In this document: piece after piece, positions 9,405 through 17,810 of the stretch | Position numbering within the stretch: the first letter of the stretch is position 1 | Layout: each line of letters begins with the position of its first letter | DNA from: Chelativorans sp. AA-79 | GTDB taxonomy: Bacteria; Pseudomonadota; Alphaproteobacteria; Rhizobiales; Rhizobiaceae | Assembly (NCBI RefSeq): GCF_029457495.1 | Contig: NZ_CP120361.1 | Location: 5,098,001-5,162,000 of the forward strand | DNA: 64,000 bases | Reading direction: 5' to 3' | Notes under the pieces: model-generated | What the model was told of the DNA's origin: nothing | The model's database searches: none | The model's input: only the letters and a program-made list of their open reading frames with translations | Made by a program: the position numbers and the translations under genes

Positions 9405-9692
9405 ATGGAAGGAAAGGTGCTGGCCCGGATCGCGGCCATCGTGTTCGTTGCCATCGCCATCACCGCAACGGTGATCGAGATGACGCGCGAGGATGATCCC
9501 GTGCCGGTCGGCACCGCCCCCTCGCTTCAACCGCCGGCCGATCCGCTGCGTCTGGAACAGCGGCGTTGCCAGGCATTGGGCGAGGCGGCGGCCAATGATG
9601 CCGACTGCCTCCGCACCTGGGCTGAGACCCGCGACCGGTTCCTCGGCCGCACACCCGCGCCAGCGACACCCGAACAGACCGGGAGGCCATGA
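9405..9692 (+). CDS. trbK: Putative entry-exclusion protein TrbK-alt
   Basis: The 95-residue protein has an N-terminal membrane helix (residues about 6-24) followed by a soluble domain with two cysteines (RRCQALGEAAANDADCLRTWAETRDRF), which is the signature of the alternative TrbK family found in alphaproteobacterial trb operons between trbJ and trbL. TrbK of plasmid RP4 prevents entry of a second related element; unlike RP4 TrbK this form has no clear lipobox. The function is inferred from position and the conserved CxxLG...DCxxxW pattern. Confidence 0.85.
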   Translation: MEGKVLARIAAIVFVAIAITATVIEMTREDDPVPVGTAPSLQPPADPLRLEQRRCQALGEAAANDADCLRTWAETRDRFLGRTPAPATPEQTGRP

Positions 9693-9695
9693 GCC

Positions 9696-11054
9696 ATGGG
9701 CGGAACGGGGGTTATCGACAACTTTCTCGGGGTATTCACCTCTTATATCGACAGCGGTTTCGGCCTGCTCGGCGGCGAGGTCGCCTTCATCGCCACGACC
9801 CTGATCGTTATCGACGTGACGCTCGCCGCCCTGTTCTGGGCCTGGGGCGCGGACGACGACATCATCGCGCGATTGGTGAAGAAAACCCTGTTCGTCGGCG
9901 TCTTCGCCTACATCATCTCGAACTGGAACAATCTCGCACGGATCGTCTTCGAAAGCTTCGCTGGCCTTGGCCTGATGGCCTCGGGCACCGGCTTCTCCGC
10001 CGCCGATCTTCTGCGCCCAGGACGTGTCGCCCAGACCGGCCTGGAGGCAGGACGGCCGCTTCTGGAATCCATCTCCGACCTCATGGGCTGGATCGCGGTC
10101 TTCGAGAACCTCGTGCAGATCCTCTGCCTGTTCTTCGCCTGGGTGCTGGTCATCCTCGCCTTCTTCATTCTGGCGGTCCAGCTTTTCGTTACCCTGATCG
10201 AGTTCAAGCTCACCACGCTCGCCGGTTTCGTTCTCATCCCATTCGGCCTCTTCGGCAAGACCGCCTTTATGGCCGAGCGGGTTCTGGGCAACGTGATCTC
10301 CAGCGGTATCAAGGTGCTGGTCCTCGCCGTCATCATCGGCATTGGCTCCACGCTCTTCGGCCAGTTTACCGCCGGCTTCGGCGGCGCGACGCCGACCATC
10401 GACGACGCCATGGCGGTCGTGCTGGCAGCCCTTTCTCTTCTCGGCCTCGGCATCTTCGGCCCAGGCATCGCCACCGGCCTCGTCTCGGGCGGCCCGCAGC
10501 TCAGCGCAGGTGCCGCCGTCGGCACGGGTCTCGCCGTCGGGGGCGCAGCGATGGCAGCCGGTGGCGCGACCATGCTCGCCGCGCGCGGTGGAGCAGCCGC
10601 ACTCTCGGGCGGGGCCGCCCTTGCTCGCGGCGGCGCCTCGGCCGCCGGTGCGGCCTCGTCGGCCTATACCCTTGGCTCGATGGGCGAGTCCGGCGCAGGA
10701 GGGGTCGCTTCCGGCCTCGGCGGCGTGGCCCGCGCAGGTGCTGCCGCGACCGTCTCGCCCCTGAAACGCGCCGCCTCCCGCGCCACCGACAGCCTGAAAT
10801 CCAGCTATTCCGACGGTGCAAGAGCTGGGTTCGCTGCGTCCGGCGGCAGCTCCTCGATGGGTACGATCGGCGCAAGCGCATTTCCGGCCCCATCAGTTCC
10901 GCCGTCCACCGAGAGTCCGCCCGCCTGGGCGCAGCAGATGCGGCGTGGCCGGGCCATGAGCCGCGGCGTTACTGCCGCCGCTCATGCCGTCCGTTCCGGC
11001 GACAGCCACGGCGGCGGCTCCTCCGTCAGCCTTTCCGAAAGTGACCGTATATGA
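9696..11054 (+). CDS. trbL: Conjugal transfer protein TrbL (VirB6-like)
   Basis: TrbL is the polytopic inner-membrane protein of the transfer channel (VirB6 equivalent). The 452-residue protein starts with the family sequence GVIDNFLGVFTSYIDSGFGLL, has about six hydrophobic segments between residues 25 and 270, and ends in a long Ala/Gly/Ser-rich cytoplasmic tail (residues about 285-452) of low complexity, which is normal for this family. Start at 9696 is 3 bases after the trbK stop. The stop overlaps the trbF start (ATGA-type). Confidence 0.94.
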   Translation: MGGTGVIDNFLGVFTSYIDSGFGLLGGEVAFIATTLIVIDVTLAALFWAWGADDDIIARLVKKTLFVGVFAYIISNWNNLARIVFESFAGLGLMASGTGFSAADLLRPGRVAQTGLEAGRPLLESISDLMGWIAVFENLVQILCLFFAWVLVILAFFILAVQLFVTLIEFKLTTLAGFVLIPFGLFGKTAFMAERVLGNVISSGIKVLVLAVIIGIGSTLFGQFTAGFGGATPTIDDAMAVVLAALSLLGLGIFGPGIATGLVSGGPQLSAGAAVGTGLAVGGAAMAAGGATMLAARGGAAALSGGAALARGGASAAGAASSAYTLGSMGESGAGGVASGLGGVARAGAAATVSPLKRAASRATDSLKSSYSDGARAGFAASGGSSSMGTIGASAFPAPSVPPSTESPPAWAQQMRRGRAMSRGVTAAAHAVRSGDSHGGGSSVSLSESDRI

Positions 11055-11740
11055 ATATCTTCAAGAGACCGACGACCCATTACGGCAAGGTGCCGGAACC
11101 CGAAACGCCCTATCAGCGCGCCGCGCAGGTCTGGGACGAACGCATCGGCTCGGCCCGCATGCAGGCGAGGAACTGGCGCTATATGGCCTTCGGCTGCCTG
11201 ATCCTCTCGGCCGGCTTTGCCGCCGCCCTCGTCTGGCAATCGGCACGCGGGACCGTGGTGCCCTGGGTGGTGCAAGTCGATAATCTCGGCCAAGCGCAGG
11301 CCCTTGCGCCGGCCGTTGCCGACTATCGCCCCACCGATCCGCAGGTCGCATTCCACCTTGGCCGCTTCATCGAGCAGGTCCGCGCGATCCCGGCCGACGC
11401 CATCATCGTCCGGCAGAACTGGCTTCGCGCCTATGAGTTCACGACGGATCGCGGCGCAACGGCGCTCAACGACTATGCCCGCGCCAACGATCCCTTCACG
11501 AAGGTCGGCCGCCAACAGGTCGCCGTCGAGGTGTCCAGCGTCATCCGGGCCTCGCCCGACAGCTTCCGTGTCGCGTGGACCGAACGGCACTACGAGAACG
11601 GCCAGCTTTCCACCACCGAGCGATGGACCGCGATCCTGACCGTCGTGATCCAGCCCCCGCGCGACGCCGAGCGTCTGCGCGCCAACCCGTTGGGAATCTA
11701 TGTCAACGCGATCAACTGGTCGCGGGAGATGAGCCAATGA
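11051..11740 (+). CDS. trbF: Conjugal transfer protein TrbF (VirB8-like)
   Basis: TrbF is the VirB8-type assembly factor: one N-terminal membrane helix (YMAFGCLILSAGFAAALVW, residues about 42-60) and a periplasmic NTF2-like domain. The family start FKRPTTHYGKVPEPETPYQRAAQVWDER is clear, as is IYVNAINWSREM at the C-terminus. At 229 residues it has normal length. It overlaps both neighbours by four bases. Confidence 0.94.
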   Translation: MNIFKRPTTHYGKVPEPETPYQRAAQVWDERIGSARMQARNWRYMAFGCLILSAGFAAALVWQSARGTVVPWVVQVDNLGQAQALAPAVADYRPTDPQVAFHLGRFIEQVRAIPADAIIVRQNWLRAYEFTTDRGATALNDYARANDPFTKVGRQQVAVEVSSVIRASPDSFRVAWTERHYENGQLSTTERWTAILTVVIQPPRDAERLRANPLGIYVNAINWSREMSQ

Positions 11741-12768
11741 CCCGCACGAATTTCCGTAAAGCCGGGCTTCCGGTTTTCCGTAAACCTGGCTTTACGGCTT
11801 TGCTGCTTTCCGCGACCGTGCTCGCAGGCTGCGCCACCAACCGGACGCCGCAATTCAGCTACGATGCCGATGTGCCGCCGCTGCCGACCGTGCAGGCATC
11901 TGTCACCAACGACACGCCCCGTCCGTTGCATGTGCCCCCGGCATGGACCGTCGCACGCGGCGGCACCGCAGCCGGCACACCGACCGGCCGCGTCGAGAAC
12001 GCCAATGCCGCCGCCCGCGTCGAGCCGCGCCGCGAGGGCTACTACAACGCCATCCAGATATATCCGTGGTCGGAAGGCGCGCTCTATCAGGTCTATGCCG
12101 CCCCCGGCCAGATCACCAATATTGCGCTGGAGCCGGGCGAAAGCCTGACCGGCGCGGGACCGATTGCGGCCGGTGACACGACACGATGGATCATCGGCGA
12201 CACCGAATCCGGCTCGGGTGCAAACCGGCGTGTCCATATCCTTGTCAAGCCGACGCGCGACGACATCTCTACCAACCTCGTCGTCACCACCGACCGGCGT
12301 GTTTACATGATCGAGCTTCGTGCACGAGAAGCCCTCTACATGCCTTCCGTGGCATGGGCCTATCCCGCGCCGCCTGCAGGGAGCCGCGTCACCACGCCCG
12401 CCGCGCCCATCATTCCGGCCGAGGCGGCCCGAAACTATCGCTACGGATTGCAGGTGCGGGGCGACAGTCCGCCATGGCGGCCGGTTTCCGTCTTCGATGA
12501 TGGTCGGCGCGTCTATGTCGTTTTCCCGCGCGGCATCGTGCAGGGCGAAATGCCGCCCTTGTTCGTCATCGGGTCGGACGGAGAAACGCAGATCGTCAAC
12601 AGCCGCGTCCACCAGAATGTCCTGATCGTGGACCGCCTGTTCGGCGCGGCGGAGCTGCGCCTTGGCAGCGGCGACCGCCAGCAGGTCGTCAGGATCGTCC
12701 GTACCAACCCGACGCAGGCCGCCGCTGCGCAGCCGGTCAGCGCGACCGCGAAAGGATCGTCCTCATGA
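11737..12768 (+). CDS. trbG: Conjugal transfer lipoprotein TrbG (VirB9-like)
   Basis: TrbG is the outer-membrane-associated VirB9/CagX-type subunit of the channel. The 343-residue protein has a lipobox LAGC after a hydrophobic segment (residues about 18-31), a beta-rich N-domain (YNAIQIYPWSEGALYQVYAAPGQITNIALEPGE) and the conserved C-domain (FDDGRRVYVVFPRGIVQGEMPPLFVI; NSRVHQNVLIVDRLFGAAELRLG). Between the start codon and the signal peptide there is an unusual repeated stretch FRKAGLPVFRKPGF encoded by a palindromic DNA repeat (see the repeat feature). Coupled to trbF and trbI by four-base overlaps. Confidence 0.94.
   Translation: MTRTNFRKAGLPVFRKPGFTALLLSATVLAGCATNRTPQFSYDADVPPLPTVQASVTNDTPRPLHVPPAWTVARGGTAAGTPTGRVENANAAARVEPRREGYYNAIQIYPWSEGALYQVYAAPGQITNIALEPGESLTGAGPIAAGDTTRWIIGDTESGSGANRRVHILVKPTRDDISTNLVVTTDRRVYMIELRAREALYMPSVAWAYPAPPAGSRVTTPAAPIIPAEAARNYRYGLQVRGDSPPWRPVSVFDDGRRVYVVFPRGIVQGEMPPLFVIGSDGETQIVNSRVHQNVLIVDRLFGAAELRLGSGDRQQVVRIVRTNPTQAAAAQPVSATAKGSSS
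11751..11797. repeat. Nested palindromic repeat inside the 5' end of trbG
   Basis: CCGTAAAGCC (11754-11763) is the exact inverted complement of GGCTTTACGG (11788-11797). Inside, CCGTAAA (11778-11784) pairs with TTTACGG, and TTTTCCGTAAA repeats the first unit directly. The DNA stays in frame and encodes two FRKxG units ahead of the lipoprotein signal. Confidence 0.75.
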
Positions 12769-13892
12769 GCGATACCGAAACCGCAGCCCCCATGCGCTTG
12801 CGCGCCGAAACGCCCCGTGTCACGCGCCTGTCGCGCAAGATGCTGGCAGGCGTCGGCGCTGTCGCCTTGCTCGGCATCGGCGGCGCGCTGATATACGCGC
12901 TCCAGACCCGCGACGCAGGACCGGGCGGCGAAGAACTCTATTCGACCAGCAACCGGCAAACCGCCGATGGGCTGGCGGGCCTACCGAGCGACTATAGCGG
13001 CCCCATTCTGGGGCCGGCATTGCCCGGCGACCTCGGTCGTCCGATCCTCGATGCGCAGACAAGGGGCCAGCCGGTTGCAGCGCCCGCCATCGCAACGCCC
13101 GCCGTCGATCCCGAGGAAGAACGCCGCCGCGCCGAGGAAGAGGCCGCGCGGCTTAGCAACGTGTTCTTCCAAACCGGACCTCGTTCCGGCGGTACAGCGG
13201 AAACTGCCATGCCCGGAATGGCCGGGATAGGCTTGCAGCCGGACGGCACAGGACAGAACAGGCACACGGCTTTCCTCAATGGCCCGGTCGACCGGCAGAC
13301 CGTCGCGCCGGATCGCGTCACGCCGCCGGCATCGCCCTACATCCTTCAGGCCGGGGCCGTGATCCCGGCCGCGCTCATCACCGGCATCCGCTCCGACCTT
13401 CCGGGCCAGATCACCGCGCAGGTGACGGAGAACGTCTATGACAGCCCGACCGGCTCGCTGTTGCTGATCCCACAGGGCACCCGCATCATCGGCCAATACG
13501 ACGACGGCGTGACCTTCGGCCAGCGCCGCGTCCTGCTTGTCTGGAATCGCCTGATCCTGCCGGGCGGCCGTTCCATCGTTCTGGAGCGCCTGCCGGGAGC
13601 GGATGCTTCCGGCTATGCCGGGCTTGAGGATGGCGTCGATTATCACTGGTGGGATCTGATGAAGGCGGCTGGGCTTTCCACGCTGCTCGCGGTAGGCACA
13701 GAGCTGGCCACCAGCGACGAAGACCGGCTGATCCGCGCGATCCGCGACGGTGCGCAGGATACCGTCAATCAGGCCGGGCAGCAGATCGTTCAGCGCCAGT
13801 TGCAGGTCGCGCCGACGCTGACCATCCGGCCCGGCTTCCCGGTCAGAATCATTGTAACCCGCGACCTTGTATTCGAATCCGCAGGAGGTTGA
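12765..13892 (+). CDS. trbI: Conjugal transfer protein TrbI (VirB10-like)
   Basis: TrbI is the VirB10-like scaffold spanning both membranes. The 375-residue protein has one N-terminal membrane helix (MLAGVGAVALLGIGGALIYAL, residues about 26-45), a Pro/Ala-rich periplasmic linker with a charged helix (EEERRRAEEEAARL), and the C-terminal TrbI domain (ILQAGAVIPAALITGIRSDLPGQITAQV..., LLIPQGTRIIGQYDDGV, FPVRIIVTRDLVF). It is of usual length and follows trbG with a four-base overlap; the DUF2274 gene follows after 2 bases. Confidence 0.95.
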   Translation: MSDTETAAPMRLRAETPRVTRLSRKMLAGVGAVALLGIGGALIYALQTRDAGPGGEELYSTSNRQTADGLAGLPSDYSGPILGPALPGDLGRPILDAQTRGQPVAAPAIATPAVDPEEERRRAEEEAARLSNVFFQTGPRSGGTAETAMPGMAGIGLQPDGTGQNRHTAFLNGPVDRQTVAPDRVTPPASPYILQAGAVIPAALITGIRSDLPGQITAQVTENVYDSPTGSLLLIPQGTRIIGQYDDGVTFGQRRVLLVWNRLILPGGRSIVLERLPGADASGYAGLEDGVDYHWWDLMKAAGLSTLLAVGTELATSDEDRLIRAIRDGAQDTVNQAGQQIVQRQLQVAPTLTIRPGFPVRIIVTRDLVFESAGG

Positions 13893-13894
13893 AC

Positions 13895-14134
13895 ATGACC
13901 AAGCTGAAACTCGGTCCCATCGTCGAGGACAAGCCCGTCAAGGTCACGGTGGAGCTGCCGGGGCCGCTCCATCGCGATCTAGCTGCCTATGCCGAGGTGC
14001 TGGCCCGCGAGACGGGCCAGCTCGCCGCTGATCCGGTCAGGCTGATCGTGCCGATGCTGGAGCGCTTCATCGCCACCGACAGGGGGTTCACGAAAGCACG
14101 GCGCTCCGTCCAGCCTCCGAAGTCGAAGGTCTGA
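13895..14134 (+). CDS. DUF2274 small protein of trb operons
   Basis: The 79-residue protein MTKLKLGPIVEDKPVKVTVEL... belongs to DUF2274, which is found directly after trbI in many integrative elements of proteobacteria. It has a ribbon-helix-helix look (KVTVELPGPLHRDLAAYAEVLARETG), so it may bind DNA or regulate transfer, but no function is established to my knowledge. Preceded by a good AGGAGG (13883-13888). Its last 47 bases overlap the convergent LysR gene. Confidence 0.88.
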   Translation: MTKLKLGPIVEDKPVKVTVELPGPLHRDLAAYAEVLARETGQLAADPVRLIVPMLERFIATDRGFTKARRSVQPPKSKV

Positions 14135-15035
14135 TGGCCATTGCTTTCGCCAGACTGAGAAAGCGACGGAAGGCGGGATTGTCGTTACTCGCCGACCAGA
14201 CAGCCGAAAACGGCAGTATCTCGCCGAGGATCGGCCGGTAAACCACACCTGGAAACTGCGCGACGGTCATGGCTTCGCTCACCAGCGTCAGACCTTGGCC
14301 GAGGGCTACCATCGGTACGAGATTATCTCGGCTGACATATTGCACCTGGATCTCGGGATGCCTGCCGAGATCTGCGAGCCGGCGCACCAGATGATCATAG
14401 ATTTCCTGTCCTGGGGCGGTCTCGCTGACGATAAAAGTCTCGTCGGCCAGATCGCGCCAGACGACTTCCTCCTTATTGGCCAAGGTATGATCGTCAGGCA
14501 AGACCACGAACACACGCTCCGACCACAAGAGGACGCTCTCGCAGTCCGGCCAATCCCGCGTTCCCGTGATGAAGGCGACGTCGAGACCGAGTTGCCGGAT
14601 CGCCGCGACATGCTCGACGGGATTGCCGTCAACCATCTCGATCCTGACCCCGCTGTGGCGTCTTCCGTACCTCGCCAGCAGTTCCGCCAAAAAGCCTGAA
14701 GCGATTGACGAATAGATACCGATCCGGACACTTCCTTCTTCCGAACGACCTGCGGAGGCAGCCTCTTGAGCGCCCTCTCCCACGGTCCTGATGACCCTGC
14801 GAGCGTGTTTTAGGAATCGCTGGGCGGCATAGGTTGGTGATACGCCCCATGTGTGCCGGTGAAACAGGGAGGCGCCAATCTCGTCTTCCAGCCTGGCAAT
14901 GCACCGACTGACCGCAGATTGCGACCGCCCAAGCGCAACTCCGGCTTTACGAAAACTGCCGTGCTCGACCACAGCCACGAAATAGCGGAGATGGCGAAGC
15001 TCAATTGAATCGCAACGCGTCCCCCCTTTCCGCAT
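14088..15035 (-). CDS. LysR-family regulator next to the trb operon
   Basis: A 315-residue LysR-type regulator: N-terminal winged helix (IELRHLRYFVAVVEHGSFRKAGVALGRSQSAVSRCIARLE, in pieces; residues about 11-70), then a periplasmic-binding-like ligand domain (VRIGIYSSIASGFLAELLARY onward). LysR genes with this start are common just after DUF2274 in trb-type elements. The ATG overlaps the TAA of the small gene upstream (TAATG), so translation is probably coupled and the pair shares the MerR/CueR-type promoter at 15368-15389. The effector is unknown. Confidence 0.9.
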   Translation of the reverse strand: MRKGGTRCDSIELRHLRYFVAVVEHGSFRKAGVALGRSQSAVSRCIARLEDEIGASLFHRHTWGVSPTYAAQRFLKHARRVIRTVGEGAQEAASAGRSEEGSVRIGIYSSIASGFLAELLARYGRRHSGVRIEMVDGNPVEHVAAIRQLGLDVAFITGTRDWPDCESVLLWSERVFVVLPDDHTLANKEEVVWRDLADETFIVSETAPGQEIYDHLVRRLADLGRHPEIQVQYVSRDNLVPMVALGQGLTLVSEAMTVAQFPGVVYRPILGEILPFSAVWSASNDNPAFRRFLSLAKAMAIRPSTSEAGRSAVLS

Positions 15036-15319
15036 TACACGGCCACCCTGCTTCTGGTTGCCAACACGAGGAGGAGCTTGAAGAGGCTAGCGACGGCTAA
15101 CAGGTAACTCACAAATTGCCTAACGACGGCGAAAACGAGTGCCTGGGCTAACACGGCCCTGAGAAAGGTGCGATCATCATCGATTTGCGCCTCGGGGAGA
15201 TGCGCACAATCGGCACCAACTTTGAGGAGGGAGGCATTTTCGGCATGAACGCGCCCTTCCAAGATCAGCGGGCTGAATGGCATCTTGGCCGACGAACTGT
15301 TTTTCGTGGAAACTTTCAT
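15035..15319 (-). CDS. Small protein with C-terminal membrane helix, coupled to LysR gene
   Basis: I do not recognise the family. The predicted 94-residue protein (MKVSTKNSSSAKMPFSPLIL...) has a soluble N-terminal half with an acidic segment (EAQIDDD) and a hydrophobic C-terminal half with at least one, possibly two, membrane helices (FLRAVLAQALVFAVV and YLLAVASLFKLLLVLA). ATG at 15319 is chosen because AAGGTGG is five bases upstream; a GTG three codons earlier is also possible. It lies 49 bases downstream of a CueR-like operator and its stop overlaps the LysR start. Those two facts make it a credible gene in spite of its size. A role in copper stress is an inference from the operator only. 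Confidence 0.6.
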   Translation of the reverse strand: MKVSTKNSSSAKMPFSPLILEGRVHAENASLLKVGADCAHLPEAQIDDDRTFLRAVLAQALVFAVVRQFVSYLLAVASLFKLLLVLATRSRVAV

Positions 15320-15367
15320 TATTGCCACCTTGCATTCACGGAACCGATATCAAGCGAGATCGTGCGG

Positions 15368-15389
15368 CCTCCAACCATTGGAAGGTCAA
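15368..15389 (-). promoter_or_regulatory. CueR-type operator/promoter 1 (small gene and LysR)
   Basis: On the minus strand: TTGACC as -35, directly followed by TTCC-N7-GGAGG, with CACGAT 19 bases after the -35 as a possible -10. The 19-base spacer and the dyad are typical for MerR-family activated promoters. It drives the small gene at 15035-15319. Confidence 0.75.
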
Positions 15390-15458
15390 GACGCCCCTCA
15401 AGCCAGGCGGCGCGGAACGGGCCAGACGAACCGCGCCGAAGTTTGGGCGAGGAACCGC

Positions 15459-16961
15459 TCAATGCACAGGCATACTGCCTGTTGAGACCTTTCCCCTCCT
15501 GGCATTTACCAGCACCGCCGCGATGACGGCGGCGACGACGAGAGCGACTCCAGCTCCCACAAGCGCAAGACCATACCCATGGATCAGTGCATCGCTGGCC
15601 GATTGCACCATTTCGGCGTCGCCGGCTTCCCGTGCGCGATAGAGCGCGGCGAGAGCATCCGGAAATCGGCCGGCCGTGACCGAAACAGCGATGGTCGAAA
15701 GGACGGCTAGCCCCAAGGCGACGCCGATCTGTTGCGAGGCATTGAAGAGCGCCGATGCGATGCCGGTCTCCTGTGCCTGCACACCCTTCACGGCGGTCAG
15801 CGCCAGCGCGATCACCGCCCCCACGAAACCGAAAGCGGTGAGAAAGGCAGCCGGCATGAAATGCCAGATATAGTCGAGTTCCTGTCCGATCGTGGAGAGC
15901 CAGTACAAGGCAGCACCACCGATCAGTGCGGCCGGTGCCGCCACCTCACGCGGCGCAAACCGCGTGACGAGCTTGGAACTGACAACGGCCCCAAGGATAA
16001 TACCCGCACCGAAGGGCAGAAACGCCAGAGCGGTTAGAATCGGACTGTAGCCAAGGATATGCTGCAAATAGAGCGTCAACAGATACAGCATGCCCATCGG
16101 ACCGAAGCCGAGCAGCAGCATGGCAAAGTAAGAACCGGCTCGGTTGCGATCCTTGAACAGGCGCGGCGGCAGAAGCGGATCCTTGCTGCGCGACTGCAGG
16201 ATCAGGAACAGCGGCAATAGCACCGCGGCGGTGACGAATGCGGCGAGCGTGATGCTGTCGGTCCAACCATGCTCGCCGCCACGGGTGATCCCGTAGACGA
16301 GCGCGGCCATGCCGACGATGCTGGTGAGCGCGCCCGCTAGATCAGGGCGACCCTTGTGCAGTTCCGCCTCGACAAGCGTTCTCGATCCGGCCAGTACAGC
16401 GAGGCCGATGGGAATGTTGATGAAAAACGCCCAGCGCCAGCCGAGCAGCCCTGTGAGCAACCCGCCGAGGATCAGCCCGGCGATGATGCCAAGACCCGAC
16501 ATTGCCCCGTAAACGGCCATCGCCCCATTGCGGGCCTTGCCCTCGGGAAATGTCGTGGCGATCAGCGCCAGGGCATTCGGCGCGGTCAGTGCCGCGCCTA
16601 TCCCCTGCAGGCCGCGCGAAGCGATCACACTCACGCCGTCCTGAGCCAGCCCGACGAACAGGGAGGCGACGGTGAAGATCGCCATGCCGAGTTGCAACAT
16701 GCGTCGGCGGCCATAAAGATCGCCGAGCCTGCCGCCGAACAGCAGCAACCCGCCAAAGGCGAGAATGTAAGCGTTGATTACCCAGGGCAGGTTAGCAACC
16801 GACATTCCGAGATCGTTCTGGAGTGTTGGCAGGGCGACGTTCGCAACGGTATCGTCAAGCACCACCATGAGCTGGGCCGTCGCAATGACGGCCAGCGGCA
16901 AAGTCGTGCTTGCAGGTGAAGAAGTCACTGGGGGCTTCGGGATTTGAGAGGCCGTAGACAT
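15459..16961 (-). CDS. MFS drug-efflux permease, DHA2 (EmrB/QacA) family
   Basis: A 500-residue proton antiporter of the DHA2 family with 14 predicted membrane helices. Signature segments: LMVVLDDTVANVALPTLQNDLG (motif D1, in pieces), GGRLGDLYGRRRML (motif A) and GIGAALTAPNALALI (motif C region; residues about 120-140). The family exports lipophilic cations and drugs. Start at 16961 with CAGGAAAA upstream. The gene has a CueR-type operator 56 bases upstream, which is unusual for DHA2 permeases and ties it to the copper regulon of this island. What it exports under copper stress is unknown. Confidence 0.9.
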   Translation of the reverse strand: MSTASQIPKPPVTSSPASTTLPLAVIATAQLMVVLDDTVANVALPTLQNDLGMSVANLPWVINAYILAFGGLLLFGGRLGDLYGRRRMLQLGMAIFTVASLFVGLAQDGVSVIASRGLQGIGAALTAPNALALIATTFPEGKARNGAMAVYGAMSGLGIIAGLILGGLLTGLLGWRWAFFINIPIGLAVLAGSRTLVEAELHKGRPDLAGALTSIVGMAALVYGITRGGEHGWTDSITLAAFVTAAVLLPLFLILQSRSKDPLLPPRLFKDRNRAGSYFAMLLLGFGPMGMLYLLTLYLQHILGYSPILTALAFLPFGAGIILGAVVSSKLVTRFAPREVAAPAALIGGAALYWLSTIGQELDYIWHFMPAAFLTAFGFVGAVIALALTAVKGVQAQETGIASALFNASQQIGVALGLAVLSTIAVSVTAGRFPDALAALYRAREAGDAEMVQSASDALIHGYGLALVGAGVALVVAAVIAAVLVNARRGKVSTGSMPVH

Positions 16962-17016
16962 CCGGATTTTCCTGATATTTTGGAATGAGTCGTTCAGATG
17001 TCGCAGACCCCTAATC

Positions 17017-17038
17017 GTTCCAACCGTGGGAAGGTCAA
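17017..17038 (-). promoter_or_regulatory. CueR-type operator/promoter 2 (MFS permease)
   Basis: Minus strand TTGACC followed by TTCC-N7-GGAAC; TAGGGG lies 19 bases after the -35 as the likely -10. Same 22-bp site as the other five in the island with small changes in the centre. Confidence 0.78.
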
Positions 17039-17223
17039 GAACAAAATGATTCTCAAATCCGCTGAAGCGCGATCAATGTGCCAATAACCTGCACATCGCC
17101 CTCATTTGCATGTGAGAAGTGCCGATCAGGCAATGGCGACAGCCTCATTGACAAGGGTAGGTCACCTCGGCTGACACGATCCCGGATCATTGGCGAGGCG
17201 AGCGGTCATGCGGAGCCTCAGAC

Positions 17224-17709
17224 CTAGATTTCCCGTGGCCCGATGAAGCGCCCGAAGGTGCGGGTGGTCGGGCCGAACAGGAACGCTTCATATGGTTCGG
17301 GATCGACTCCGGGAAAATCCATGCCGGGTGACCCGGCAGGCATGTCGGGGACAGCAAGCCCCCTCGCGTCAGGTCGTTCGGCCAGCAGGCGGCGGATTGC
17401 CGGGGCAGGCACGTGGCCCTCGACCACATAGCCGCCCACCTCGGCGGTGTGGCACGACGCCAGTTCGGCCGGCACACCGAGTCGCCGCTTGAGGCCGTCC
17501 ATATCGACGGATTCCACAACCCGCACCGGGAACCCCGCTGCCTCGATATGCGCGACCCAGCCATCGCAGCAGCCGCAGGACGGATCCTTGGTGACGCTCA
17601 CCAGAGGCAGCGCTTCGGCATGTCCCCACCCTGGAATGAGCATCAGCAGTGGGATTGCGCCGGCAGCCGTCAGAATGGCGCGCCGGCTGATGCGGTGATC
17701 GTTTCTCAT
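17224..17709 (-). CDS. DUF411 exported metal-binding protein
   Basis: The 161-residue protein begins with a twin-arginine-like signal (ISRRAILTAAGAIPLLML) and continues with the DUF411 domain: VTKDPSCGCCDGWVAHIEAAGF, with a CGCC cluster, ELASCHTAEVGGYVVEGHVPAPAI, and GLAVPDMPAGSPGMDFPG with Met and Asp. DUF411 proteins occur in copper and silver resistance loci and are believed to bind copper in the periplasm. It lies 101 bases downstream of the P-type ATPase on the same strand and is probably co-transcribed from the operator at 20270-20291. Confidence 0.88.
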   Translation of the reverse strand: MRNDHRISRRAILTAAGAIPLLMLIPGWGHAEALPLVSVTKDPSCGCCDGWVAHIEAAGFPVRVVESVDMDGLKRRLGVPAELASCHTAEVGGYVVEGHVPAPAIRRLLAERPDARGLAVPDMPAGSPGMDFPGVDPEPYEAFLFGPTTRTFGRFIGPREI

Positions 17710-17810
17710 CGTCTAACCTCGTTTCATGGATTCATTGCCTCGCCGTCACGGTTGGCGTGCGGCGCACGAAGGGGGTGAGCAGCAAATCGCAGTCCCCGGC
17801 GTTCCCGTCG

